Shown: positions 45,274-56,790 of the stretch, one piece after another
How positions within the stretch are numbered: the stretch's first letter is position 1
Layout of the letters: each line of letters begins with the position of its first letter
Assembly: GCA_027943335.1 (NCBI GenBank)
Contig: BSBK01001580.1
Location: forward strand, 1,265,501 to 1,329,500
Direction of reading: 5' to 3'
DNA: 64,000 bases
DNA from: Chamaecyparis obtusa
Lineage: Eukaryota; Streptophyta; Pinopsida; Cupressales; Cupressaceae
Translations under genes and position numbers: made by a program
The notes under the pieces: generated by a model
The model's database searches: none
The model's input: the letters and a program-made list of their open reading frames with translations, nothing else
Told to the model about the DNA's origin: nothing

Positions 45274-47240
45274 ACTATGGGGACTGAGGACCAACCAAGA
45301 CACACACCATTCCTGAATCAGAGTTCTCATAAGAAGGCATGTGTAGCTGCTCAACTAAGAATTCATACTATGATGAGTCACAAGGGATTTCCAATAAGGA
45401 TCTGAGGGTTTCCATTGAGTCAGCCACTTTGTTCTGAAGCCTTGGTATCTACATGAACTATAGATTAAGAAAATTCTCTTTCAATCTATCCACCAGTTCC
45501 TTGTAAGGTAGTCGCTTGTCGTCCTTTTTCTGAAATTCATCTAGGACCTACTTGATAATCAACTGTGAATCTCCAAACACTTGTAGTTCGGTTATGTTCT
45601 ACTGGATGGCTTTTTTGAGGCCTCAGATGAGTGCCTCATATTCTGCAATGTTGTTAGTACATGGGAATCCTAATTTGAATGATTTTGGAATATAGTCACC
45701 TTGAGGTGTGACAAATAGGATTCCTACTTATGATCCATGCGATGTGTAGGAGCCATCGAAGTATAGTTTCCATGTTGGTTGTTCTTCGATCATACATAAG
45801 TGCTCATGAGGGAATTCCATGATTAGTGGATATGCATCCACCAGAGGTGCTTCAACTAGCTGATCGACACTTACTTGCCCTTTGATTTCTTTCTGATCTA
45901 TGTATTGGATGTTAAACTCACTGAGTAGCATGACCCATTTTTCCATACGTCCTATGAGAGTAGTTCTTGATAACAGATACTTGAGAGGGTCCACCTTTGA
46001 GATGAGCTTGATTATGTGGCTAAGCATGTAATGTCTCATCTTTTGAGTGGTGAAGACCACTATAAGGCATGCCTTCTCCATTGGTGAATAATTAAGCTCA
46101 TAGCCAACAAGAGTTCAACTAATATAATATATGGTTCTCTCTTTGTTGTTGTCGTCATGTTGTGCTAAGAGTTCCCCTAGTGCTATAGTGGTCGTTGAGA
46201 TGTAAAGTATGAGAGGGCATCTTGAAACTAGTGGTACAAGGATTGGAGAATTGGCCAAATATTCTTTGAGTTTCTCAAAGCTTCTCTAATAGATAGGATC
46301 CCATTTGAAGCTTGTGTCCTTGTGGAGTAGATGCGTGAAAGGTTGGAACTTGTCTGCTAGTTGTGATATGAATTGACACATTGATTGGAGCTTTCCTTGT
46401 AGGCTCCTGAACTACTTGAGTTTTCTAGGAGGAGGCATTTTTGTAATGGCCTTGTCCTTTTTAGGATCAATCTCTATGCCATGTTGTGATACTATAAAGC
46501 CTAGAAGCTTTCCAAATGTTACACCAAAGAAACATTTCTTCAAATTTAGCTTTAAGCCATAATGATGCAGACAATCAAACACGCTTTCAAGATTGTCTAG
46601 GTGTTCACCTCATGTCTTAGATTTTGCAACAATATCATCTACATAATTCTCCAAGATTTCATGTATCATATCATGGAATATGGTTGTCATTTCTCTTTGA
46701 TATGTGGCTCCTACATTCTTTAGCCCAAATGGCATCATGTTTTAGCATAAGGTACCCCATGGTGTTGTGAATGTTGTTTTATGCTAATCTTCTTCTTCTA
46801 TTCAGATCTAATTGTATCCTGAGAAGCCATCAATGAGTGACAACATCTCATGGCCTGCTTTAAGGTCTACGATCATGTCGATGTTGGGTAGCAGGAAATC
46901 ATCATTGGGACACACCTTGTTTAAGTCCCTAAAGTCTGTGCAGATTCTTATATCTCTTGAAGGTTTGGTGACAGACACCATGTTAGAGATCCACTCTAAA
47001 TAATCAATATCTCTGATGATCTTGGCGTCTAAGAGCTTTTCTAGTTCTATTTTTCTTAATAGGGCTACCTTAGGATGCATCTTGCGTAACTTCTTCTTTA
47101 CTGGCTTGACATTGGGGTCCACTGCAAGTTTGTGCACAACAATATTTGGATCAAGCCCTAACATGTGCATACGACCATGCAAAGTTGGTGGTGGCTTCTT
47201 GGAGAAGTGCAGTGAGAACCATTTCTTCACCCTTTGTTAA
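45274..47240 (-). pseudogene. D reverse transcriptase, RNase H and aRNH
   Basis: Minus strand. The RT starts near 47180 with KKKLRKMHPKVALL, WISNMVSVTKP, ICTDFRDLNKVCPNDD and SLIDGFSGYN (46808-47230). Then follow stops and a shifted segment holding the NYVDDIVAKS box (about 46655-46620) and KLLGFIVSQHGIEIDPKK (46510-46450). The RNase H has LILYISTTTIALGELLAQ, again without the TDAS Asp, and continues as EKACLIVVFTTQKMRHYML to AEKEIKGQ-like linker (45728-46081). A second RNase H starts with WKLYFDGSYTSHGS at 45770 and runs on to about 45450 with TNNIAEYEAL and FGDSQLII. This is the same arrangement as in A2 (aRNH after the first RNase H). It stops at the B insertion. Confidence 0.85.
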
Positions 47241-48620
47241 AGATGTTGCAATGTAGGTGATTCTTAGGAATTCTTCTATACCCAAGTTGACTGGCTTAGT
47301 TTCCTCAATGATGATGGGTGATTGCTCTAGTTTGTAGTCCTAGATGGGAGGAAGAGGAAAGTATCCATCTTCTAGTGCCTCAAAGAGGTTTTCACCAGAA
47401 GATATACCCTTTATTTTATCTTTTTTAGAGTCGAAATGCACCCCAATGGGGTTTTCACATAAGGACTCATCCTTTTCTTTTTATTTTTCAATTTTGCAGC
47501 TAGAGCTTGCCTCCTCCCTGAAATATCCTTTAGCCTTGAGCTTGCAGACATGGACTGATTCCTGATGTTCCCATGAACCTTAGGAGTGCTTGTGTGCTTT
47601 GGAACTCATCGATATGTGTGATGCTTGGTTGGTCCCAGTCTATGAGTTTAGGATGGATGAGGGGAAGTTATATGATGTTAATGGCAAGTTGATAGAGGAC
47701 AAAAGTTCCCAAGAGGGTATCATTGTCAGAGATGTCATCATAGGATTTATTTTCTTCCTCTTCAGGGATGTCTTCGATCTCTACAAGGTTGTCCTGGCTA
47801 TTCAAGAAGGGAACGTTGGTCAAGTTGGTGCCCTTAGTTGTGGTATTGGGCTCTTGTATATGTAGGCAAGGGGTATTAAATCCAAGACCTTGATGCTTTG
47901 GATTCTTTGAGATGGTGATTGGATCTTGTCTTCTGCCTTCTTGTGGTCCTATACCACTACCTTGGTATTTCTATTGTTCTATGGTGTACTTGTGTGATGT
48001 TGGATATTTCTCTTTGAAGTAGCCAAGGAGTTCATTGTCACATGGTGGGGGATCTCTATATAACCACCAATTGATGTCAAGGTCCATTTCTAAACTATCT
48101 ATATTTCCATGGGAAACAACAGTCATAGGTCCCATTTTCTTGATTTCACGCTTGGCTTCAGTGGACTTGCTTTGGTGACTTGTGCACCCTTGTGTATGTG
48201 GATCCAGAGGGAGGGCCCCTATGAAAAATGCATCAGTTAAGATGTATTCACCACAACCCTGGTTATTTATCTTCATAGAGGAGAGAGTGGAGGCTAAGAT
48301 GGTCTCTAGATCATTATGGGATCGGGAAGAGTTGGTGACAAAAGTGCCAATTTCAGTTCCAGGATAATGAGTAGAAGTAGGGAATGATGCTTCCAATGCA
48401 TGACAATATGCGAAGGATTGGGGGTCTACATGGATGGTGACCTCAGTGCCTTGATGCAGAAATTTGACACAGTGTTGATACGTAGATGGTATGGCTTTGA
48501 TGGAATAGATCCATGGTGGGTCGAGGAGGATGTTAAATGGTAGGTCAAGATCAACAACATGGTAGATGGTGTCTCAATTTGCAGGGCCTAGCTTGATAGG
48601 AAAAAGAATGGTACTTGTTA
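47241..48620 (-). pseudogene. D protease end and spacer
   Basis: From 48620 downward the minus strand shows STILFPIKLGPAN, DLDLPFNILLDPPWIYSIKAIPSTYQ-type protease end (the catalytic Asp region is missing), then an open spacer at 48396-47971 with KINNQGCGEYILTDAFFIGALPLDP, which aligns with the A2 spacer around KIKDNGMGEY (16010-16040). Beyond it is acidic, stop-rich spacer. The protease is cut at about 48620, where sequence assigned to C1 begins. Confidence 0.7.
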
Positions 48621-48629
48621 GCACTTAAA

Positions 48630-49430
48630 CTTGTAGATGATTAAAAGGATTTAGAAATCCTGAAATCAAAACTCTTATAATCCCAACATATGCATCTAAC
48701 ACAATTCAAATGCTAAGGTGCTAAGCTTAAAACCTTTTCACTTCAAGTATGAAACTTAGGCGGGTTTACCTCTCTTAAAAGCTTCTACAAAGCATTACAA
48801 CAATAATCTATGTGCTTGACATAGATGATTCAATTCAAAAAAATATAACAAATGTAACTTGAACAAATTATTTGATTTTTGATAGTGAAAACATGCAAAT
48901 CAAGCAATAACCAGTGCCTTATTCATTGAGCATCAGATTCAAACCCTACATCAACAGAATCTTATCAAAAAAAAAATTACTAAAACTTAAATGAAATACC
49001 TGACACTCCATTCTCCCAATTGTTAACCCTACTATCAAATTCATACATGGATAATTGATTCCCACAGACCTCCCTTAAGATTTATTTCTTTCCTTGAAAG
49101 AAACTTAAATTTAACCCCTATATCTACCTTGTAAACAATGCATTAAAGATCCTTACAGTCTAATGCATGAGAGAATGTAAACATTCATAAGTGAAGACAA
49201 CCAAAATTAACAAAGAAGTTCCAGTACTTTTGTATTAATGGATCAACTACATCAGTACATTTTGACAGAGACTTGTAAGAAATAAGATCCTATATTCAGA
49301 ACTCTCTTTACAAAGTATAATCAACCACCCTCACAAAAGAAGCAAAATTTCTATCTATATCACTAGCTATCTTGGAATCCTCAAAGAAAGGATGCAACAA
49401 GCTTCGGATAGCCAGGAAAGTGACTTGCAC
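48630..49430 (-). repeat. Putative, much decayed 3' LTR of C1
   Basis: Shares short conserved blocks with 56990-57790, e.g. GGATGCAACAAGCTTCGGATA (49390-49410) against a one-base variant at 57709-57729, and GCCAGTGCCTTATTCATTG-like against the 57185 area. Clear TG/CA ends and a polypurine tract could not be fixed. No gene is seen. Confidence 0.4.
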
Positions 49431-49653
49431 TACAAACAAAAAGTACAAACTATGATGACAAAGAGACTGGAGAAACAGAAAACAACTTCCAAACAAATGG
49501 AATCTTCACAGCTAGCACCTTCGTCTGAGGATATTTCAGAGTAGTTGCTTGAGTTTTTTGCATGAATGATGACCACCAATACAGGATAAATTACATCATT
49601 CTTTGTTTGATACATGCTCTCCCTAAATTTTTGGATCAAGTGCTGGGTGTACT

Positions 49654-51956
49654 CTATTCTTCTTCTTCTGCCTCTAGCTCCATGATAGCTGGCTTCTTTT
49701 TGTTTTGCTTTGTTCTTTTGTCCCATGCTACTACATCATAATCAGAGGGCCAACTATAATCCTTCAAGTCTTGTAATGATGTGATATGAAACTCCCACTT
49801 GGAATCAGTGATGCCTTTAACATCTGCAACAAATTTTATGCAATCATTTTCAACTTTGATCAAGTTGTCAATTATGTTGTTGCATCCTTCTAATTCCAAA
49901 GAAATGTCACCACTGAGGAAAGCCTCTTGCTTAGTCATTATTTGGCCCATGGATGACTTCCACTCATCTACACTTACTATACTTCCATAATTATTGTAGA
50001 CAGAGGGTAGATATTTCTATGATCTTTATCAAACATGGCCAACTTGGCCTTCACCTGATTTGATTTTCCTTTGAAAAACTTTGAAATGGTATTGACCAAC
50101 CCTATCTTTTAAAATACTTTTGTGACTATCTCAAGGAGATCATACCTATGTGGCTACAAGGCATCAAGCTTCTCAAATAATGTATTTCTCCAAGACCAAG
50201 TACTAAAGAGTGGCTCTAAAGTAGCCAGTGATTCATTTACCTTTTCATTTTCTTTATGCAACAAGACAACTAACTGATGGACTGAGTCCATTTTCTCCTT
50301 TATCTTATCAAGTCTATGTTGCACAATATTTGACATGGTCTTTAAGGCTTCATCTAACCTTACCTTTTCTAGATCCTCTAATGGCTTGTCAGGAATTTCT
50401 GCCATTGGTTGGGAGTGGGCCTCAATTTGCAAAGGTGGAGGAGGCACTACCTTTGAAGCTTCTTCAAGATTGGCCTCTAAATCCTCTAATTCATTCTCCA
50501 TTTTCTTAATCATCATCAACTTTAAATCCCTGTTCTTGGCAACCTTCATTGAATTCTCAAACAACCAAGCATATCTATCTTCCCACTAGGTTGTCTTTGC
50601 TTCATTGAGGTGGGAAAAGTGTGTCACTACCTTGGACACCTCAAGATCAATGGTATTTTGAACAGTCCAGACAATTTTATCTCCCTCCATCTTATCTTCA
50701 ATACTCATCAGAGATGGATTTTGAGTTCTAGGAGCAAGAGACCATAATGCAACAGCATAAGACTTAGGGTCATAGCCACTTCCTCTTATCATGTCTCCTA
50801 TATGCACCTCATAAGATAGGCTACCCTCTGGCTATTTTCTTATTTGATAAATGATGAAAGCTGAGGTCAAGTCCCATCTAGGAGTTAGAAGAATTCCACT
50901 TGATTTTACCATCTCTTTGGCCTCCTCAATAGTAATCTTCTCAAGGCTTGGGTCATAAGATGTGAGAGCCCTCATAGTCTCCTCACTCGATTCCATTCCT
51001 TTAGGTAGAGCCTTTGCAACCTCTTATGACTTCTTCTAGATGAGGAAGCTCCTGAATTCTTCACTTTTGATGAACTGGTCATCACTAAGGAACTCCTCTT
51101 GATATAATTCTCTCTCATCTTTTTCTAACAATAAAGGCATTTCCTCTTCCTCTTTGGACATTATTTTCTTTCCCTCTCTGATAGCTTTTCTCAATTGATG
51201 ATGATAAGCTCTTTCACTAGGTACCAGAGTAGAAGCCCTATCAATTATCCTTCTTTGTTTCTTCTCCTTAGAAGTTTCACCTACCTCAAGCTTCTATTTC
51301 TTCAATGGTGGCTCTGAGGTATCCCTTGCTTCTCATGGATCTTGAGTCAAATCAATGATTGGTGAGTCCCTGACCTGAGGTGGACTATCACCCTCCTATG
51401 ATTGATTAGTATACTCCTCATTTTTAGAAGTGGAGTAATCCCTTTTCATGTCTAATTTCTCCTCAAGCAACCCTTCCATTTGACTAGACAAGGTTCCATA
51501 CATTTCAATCATTCTTTCCATCCTTTTTAAATAAGAGAGATCAGGGAAAAACCCTCCAAAAGTAATCTTGGCCTCTTTGAGTTGGGCCTCTAGTCTTAGT
51601 AAATCAAAATACTTGGTCCATCTCCTACCAGCTTCATCTTGATCCAAGATGTTCCTGATTACATCTTCTTCATCATAGCCTTCATGTTCCCTTATTGTTC
51701 CAATGTTGGGAATCAATGTTATCCTTGTAGTCTTGATGAAATCTTCAGGATCAACATACCTGCAAGTACCAGAAATCATTTTGAAATGATTGAGCCAACC
51801 ACTAAGCTTGTCCAATGCTCTCTTCCCAATTAGGAAACTACGTACCCTGAACTACCTTGGCATGAAGGTTCCCTTCCTATGAGGTGCCAAGTGCTCCTTA
51901 TCAGTCCATATCAATTACCAAATTATTTTGTCAGAGCCACCAAACTTAGTGAACAT
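49654..51956 (-). pseudogene. Extra ORF of C1 downstream of integrase, unknown function
   Basis: I do not recognise this protein. From the Met at 51956 (MFTKFGGSDKIIW) one minus-strand frame can be followed to about 50154 through several stops, most of them TAG/TAA in place of a probable CAG/CAA. It then changes frame and ends near 49654 with an acidic EAEEEE tail. Parts: WLNHFKMISGTCRYVDPEDF and YLKRMERMIEMYGTLSSQMEG (51396-51815), a basic/charged middle, SYAVALWSLAPRTQNP near 50720, then a coiled-coil segment (50154-50564) with ANLEEASKVVPPPP. Total about 760 codons. The position after integrase is that of an env-like or accessory ORF; no signal peptide or membrane segment is evident. Confidence 0.6.
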
Positions 51957-52829
51957 GAGATTATGAACCAATCATTGAATCACTGAATAATTTATTGTAG
52001 GGCCCATTCATTGTGAGATTAAGACACCATCATTGATCTTAGAGATGATCAAAGGTCCTCGCCGAGTTGCCATTAAACTTAGAGCATGACTGCCCAATTC
52101 AGCGATTAAGAGATAACCACCACACCCAGTCGTTGAATGTTAAGAGCAAACCGCCATGGATTAAGAGAATAGGAGACCGCATAGTCACCAATTCATTGAA
52201 AGAAACACTAACCACGGCTAGAACTGGGAGAATCATCGACCAAAGGAACACTTAACAAGGATCAACACATGGTCGCTAGTTCACTGAAAGACAGTGATAT
52301 GAAAAATTATTGCATGATTCGGCGAACACTAAGGAAAAAGAATGACCACGTGCACAATCTCAAAACTCAAATAGCCAAAAAGGTAACATAGAAATATAAG
52401 AACTAGGGCACACTTAGGATTTTTGAAGGATTAAAACCCTACCAAGGGAAACAAGACCTAGGGAAAGGACTTACAAGCACAAACAAGGCTGATTTTGAGG
52501 AATTTTAAACCCTTGACCGGACAAAAACAATTTGGAAAGACACATAACAAGGATCTGAAGAAAAAATTGCAAAAAATCTAAAATATGCCCAATAGTGGCT
52601 CTATTTGAGGATGCTTGAATGCAAGTTCATAGCAAGAAACCATGAATCTCTAGGTGGAAGACCACAAAACCCTAACCTAAAGTAGGAAGCAAACACGCAA
52701 TAAAAGAAAACACACCTATACATATATAAAAAGCTATTGTGCATGGAAAAGATTGAGAATTAATTGAAGAAGTACTTTAGGAATTATCCATGCACTGGCA
52801 ATTCCTATTCCTCACCATTCAAATTTCTT
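51957..52829 (-). other. Spacer between C1 integrase and the extra ORF
   Basis: No gene is seen. 52040-52330 holds repeated short phrases such as GATTAAGAG, CATTGAAAG, CGGCGA and ACCAC at irregular spacing. The part next to integrase (52768-52800) matches C2 (61906-61940): CTTTAGGAATT-TCCATG and GGCAATTCC. Confidence 0.55.
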
Positions 52830-53950
52830 AAAAAATATGAATCCTTTCCGTGAATCTAATGAATAATGAAAGGTCCTAACCACATGGATTTAATTTTTTT
52901 ATGATTTCCTTTGTCTTCAGCCTTGGCATTCCATTGAAGAACCATATCACCAGGATGGAATTTTCTAATGGTAGCTCTATTGTCAAAAAGATACTTCATT
53001 TTTTGTTGCAACTTCACATTTTCCTTTTGACCTTCCCTTCTAATTTCATCCAGTTCAACTAACTAAATCATCCTATCTTGCAATGGATCACTGATTTCCA
53101 TATCTTCTTTTATGAACTGATAGATAGGTAACAAATTATTTATAGGAAGTCTAGACTTTAGACCATAAACCATCTCAAAAGGGGATTTCCCTATTGCCTT
53201 CTTCTCAATAATTCTATCTACTCACAATGCCAATTTCAATTTTTCATGCCAACTCCTTTTATTCTTTTCCAAAGTCTTCTTTAAAATCTACAGAATATTC
53301 TTATTACTAGATTCTGCCCGCCCATTGGCCTGTGGATGGTATGGGGATGAGTATGATATAATTATTCCCATCTCTCAGCAAAAGTTAGTAAATTCCTGTG
53401 ACCTAAAGCTCATTGCATTGTCTATTACCAGTTTGATGGGGACACCAAACCTAGTGATTATATTATTCATTAAAAATTCAGTCACAACTGCACCAGTTTC
53501 CATTTTAGTTGGGATGGCTTTAATCCATTGGGTGAAATAGTCAGTGGCAACCAAAATCCAACTATGCCCACCACTGGACTTCTTAGAAAATTCTCCAATA
53601 AAATCCATCCCCCACATAGCAAAAGGAGCTTCTGTAACCATGGGATTTAATAACAAGGCACCTGAGAACTTTAACTTTTTTGAAAACCTCTGACATGGCT
53701 CACATTTCCTAACAAATGAATGAGTTTCTTTGAACAAAATAGGCCAATAGTATCCAGCTCTCAGAATCTTATGAGCTGTGGACCGATCTGAATGATGCCC
53801 TCCACATAATCTAGAGTGCATCTCTTGAAAAATCTTTTCAGATTGGTGCTTGTCTAAACAAAAAAGCAATATTCCATCGTTGTCCTTCCAAAACAAATCA
53901 CCTTGTATCAACACATACCTTTGAGGCTACAATCTCAAGCTCCTTCTTTG
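52830..53950 (-). pseudogene. C1 integrase
   Basis: Minus strand. 53914-53375 is open and shows the zinc finger (MHSRLCGGHH, CEPCQRF), WGMDFIGEF with the first Asp, and the second acidic site as VIDNAMSF (IDNA instead of TDNG, also seen in C2). Downstream of 53375 the frame has stops; SPYHPQANGRAESSNKN near 53340-53300 keeps the third acidic residue, followed by a C-terminal region with KSPFEMVYGLKSRLPINNLL and MVLQWNAKAEDKGNH-like runs, ending near 52840 in the LGPFII-like end. It would catalyse insertion; it is dead in this copy. Confidence 0.85.
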
Positions 53951-55413
53951 ATTATCACTCAACTCCTATGGGCAGCTAGCATGCTTGAGAAAATGAACAA
54001 TGTTTGTGTACCATGGTTGCATCTCAATACTAATCACATTTCCTCCACCAATGGCAACATTTTTTACTTGTATAAGATCCATATTCTCTTCTGTCATAAG
54101 CTTTTCTAGTCCCAAACCTCTTACAAGCTTGGTAATATGGATCTCTATATCAAATTCTTGGATCTTGTTTATCCATTTACACATTTTCCCAGTGACCTCA
54201 CTCTGAACTAAAATGTCCTTTACTGCTACATGAGGTACATATGCATTAACTTTAGCACAAACAAGGTAAGGTCTAAATGCCTTGACTACCTTGACTAGTG
54301 CATATGCCTACTTTTCCATTAGTTCATAATTCAACTCAACAGATTGCAATGATTTACTAAAGAAAGCAATGGGATATTCAAATCCTTCTTCATCCTTTTG
54401 TAATAGAATAGCTGCAATTGTGTGAAAAGATGCAAAGGAAAATAAAGAGAAAGGCTTGGAATAGTCAAGGGATATCAAGATAGGGGCTTCTTGGATTGCT
54501 TGCTTGATCTTTTCAAAAGCTTGATGAGCTTCACGGTTCCAATCAAACTTTACATCTTTCTTCAAGAGCTTGACTATGGGTTTAACTAGTTCTACAAAAT
54601 TAGCAATAAACCTCCTGACAAAATTAATCTATCCTAAAAAGGACTACACACCTTTGATATTCTTTGGGGGAGGGACCTTTTTTATTACTTCTACTATCTT
54701 AGGATCAATTCTAACTCCCTCTTTTGATACTATATGACCAAGCAATTTTCCCTTAGTCACATCAAATTGACAGTTCTTGGGATTCAGTGAGATACCAAAC
54801 TCCAAAGCCTTGACAATGACCTTCTCCAAATGGTTATAGTGATCTTCAACCTTCTTAGAGTATGTAGTTAAATCATCTTGATACACAACCATTAGGACAT
54901 TAATCAAATCTTTGAAAGCAACATCCATTGCCCTCTGAAAGGTTACCCCAGCATTTTTCAAACCAAATGGCATACGGACATACACGTAGGTTCCCCATGG
55001 GGTGGTGAATGTTGTCTTGAATTGTCCAGATTCTTTGACCAGAACCTAGTTGTATCTTGAAAAACCATCCATCATAGACAAAAATTCACAACTAGTTACC
55101 CTATGCAACATAGCTTCCATATTTGGCAACCCATAATTGTCTTTTAGTGAGGCAACATTCAAATTCCTGAAGTCAGCACAAATTTTGAAATCACCATGCT
55201 TTTTCCTGACTAGCATAAGATTAGAAACCCAGGAGGAATGCCTAATAGGCTCAATAATACCAGCATCTCTTAATTTTGTCAACTCAGCTTGCATTTTTGT
55301 GGCTAACAGGGGATTGATAGGCCTCTATTTTTGTCTAAAAGGTTTGGTATCTTCTTTCAGAGGGATCTCATGTTGAAATAAATCTTCTCTATAAGCTTTG
55401 AGGTCATATAAGA
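53951..55413 (-). pseudogene. C1 reverse transcriptase and gypsy RNase H
   Basis: Minus strand, one frame with stops. RT: GIIEPIRHSSWVSNLMLVRKK, ICADFRNLNVASLKDNYGLPN, LSMMDGFSRYN (55046-55294), then MPFGLKNAGVTFQRAMD and the catalytic box VYQDDLTTYSKK near 54890-54860, KLLGHIVSKEGVRIDPK. The linker shows the usual FLG-INFVRRFI-NF stretch with stops. RNase H (54308-54565) has FSLFSFASFHTIAAILLQ, where the usual TDAS motif reads SFAS, so the first catalytic Asp is missing. The chain then continues to VKDILVQSEVTGK (54230-54180). A frameshift near 55400 separates it from the upstream frame. Confidence 0.87.
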
Positions 55414-56380
55414 CTAGGCAAACACATGCTTGTACCTTTTCAACAATCTTATCAAATTTCCCCTAACCTCTCTACTCAACTTTTTTCCAATGTATACCAT
55501 TTGAGGGGATGTTTTTGAACCTAAGTTTATTTCCTCTAGGTCCTCCATTTTGGTATTATACTTTTGAGACATATATCCATCATTTATCTTAAACATGCCT
55601 TCTAATTCCACTAATCCCTTAGGTATGTGATTTGAAGGTAACTGGACTATCTCATTTCCCATAATGCATTTGTTTCTATCAACAATCTATTATGAAGCAC
55701 TGAAATCTATTTGTTGCCCATCATATTGATCTAAACCTTGAAGAAACCTGAGGATATCAAAGTCATCTTCAAAGACTTGCCAATTATACACATTGTCAAG
55801 CACTACAGGTCTACTCTTGATTTCTAACATAGATACACCAGTCAGAGTAATATCATTATTTTTCAAGGCAACATTGGCAAGGAAATCAGCCATGATATTA
55901 TTTGACCTTTCTACCCAAAGGATATTGAAATCTTCAAAGAATTCTAATCTATCCCAGACAACATGCTTATACAATTTTAGTCTGTCATCTTTAGTAGCAT
56001 ATTTAGATCTTACTTGGGCTATAATCAATTGGGAATCACCATGGACTTTTAAGCATTTGATACCATGTTTTATAGCAACATCTAAACCCAATATTAAAGC
56101 CTCATACTCAGTAGTGTTATTAGTACATTTGAAAGTTAGCAGAAATGAGTACTTGAATGTAGTACCTGATGGGGAAATAAGAACAACACCATCTCCTAAT
56201 CCTTCCTTGGAGCATCCACCATCAAAATACATTTTCCAAAGCCCACCTTGCTATAGTATCAATTCATCCACTATTGGATCAGTGCTCTTCATTTGGGGTA
56301 CTATCTCTTCAACCATGAAGTTGTCCATGTCAATATCAACACAACAGTTCAAGTCTTCTGGTGCAACCTTTTTAACCATC
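55414..56380 (-). pseudogene. C1 aRNH (second RNase H) placed upstream of RT, and linker
   Basis: The best-preserved domain of C1: 56232-55690 is fully open. It has YFDGGCS (first Asp), TTEYEALILGLD (Glu), VHGDSQLI (Asp) and SNNIMADFLANVA (last Asp), the full set of an active RNase H of the aRNH type. It lies between protease and RT rather than after the gypsy RNase H as in A2 and D. 55662-55414 is a linker with LVELEGMFKIND and KKLSREVRGNLIRLLKRY that leads into RT. It degrades the RNA strand of RNA-DNA hybrids. The frame is shared with the protease (56383-56625). Confidence 0.85.
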
Positions 56381-56382
56381 AC

Positions 56383-56790
56383 TCAGGAATGAGATTCCCT
56401 ATACAATTTCACTTTTGTTCCATTTATTGGAATAGTGGCATATGATAAATCCAATTGAAATTTTCCTCCTACTATTGTCACCCACTGTCTTGACAAAAGC
56501 ATGCCATAATGGGATTTAGTATCAACAACAACCACATCCATCTTGTATGTGGCCTCTGGGAATGCAGCAATCTTTACTTCTATCCCTACTAGGGTTCCCA
56601 CAACAGGCACTTCCCTATTATCCATGGCATAACATCTACCATTGGATGTGTCAACTTGTAGTCCTAACTATTTCATTACATGATATGGCATTACAGTAGC
56701 AGCAGCACCCGAGTCAATCATAGAATTTTTTAGCAAAAAATTGTTCACAATCAATGTGACATAGAAGGAGTCAATGGAAGAGGGTTCTGT
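56383..56790 (-). pseudogene. C1 aspartic protease
   Basis: Minus strand. The active site MIDSGAAATVMP begins at 56721, followed after one stop by MDNREVPVVGTLVGIEVKI and a VVVDTKSHYGMLLSRQWVT-like flap/C-terminal run, then DLSYATIPI (56383-56625). The length of about 110 residues is normal for a retroelement protease. It shares its frame with the downstream aRNH. No gag knuckle is seen upstream. Confidence 0.75.

Larger units (their letters stand above)
30840..48620 (-). mobile_element. Element D: Tat-like Ty3/gypsy retrotransposon, split by element B and truncated at its 5' end
   Basis: Read on the minus strand from 48620: protease remnant and spacer, RT, RNase H, aRNH, (insertion of B, 34695-45268), integrase, 3' non-coding region, polypurine tract, 3' LTR. 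Gag, the primer site and the 5' LTR are missing: the sequence changes near 48610-48640 to material of element C1. D is a relative of A2 (same domain order, similar motifs, same type of 3' hairpin repeat and polypurine tract) but with a different LTR. Both the many stops and the nesting of B inside it make D one of the older layers. Confidence 0.8.

Noticed and set aside
47590..47865. 91-codon plus-strand open frame
   Set aside because: It lies opposite the D protease-RT spacer and shows no conserved motif.
55793..56392. 199-codon plus-strand open frame
   Set aside because: It is the antisense shadow of the well-supported aRNH domain of C1.
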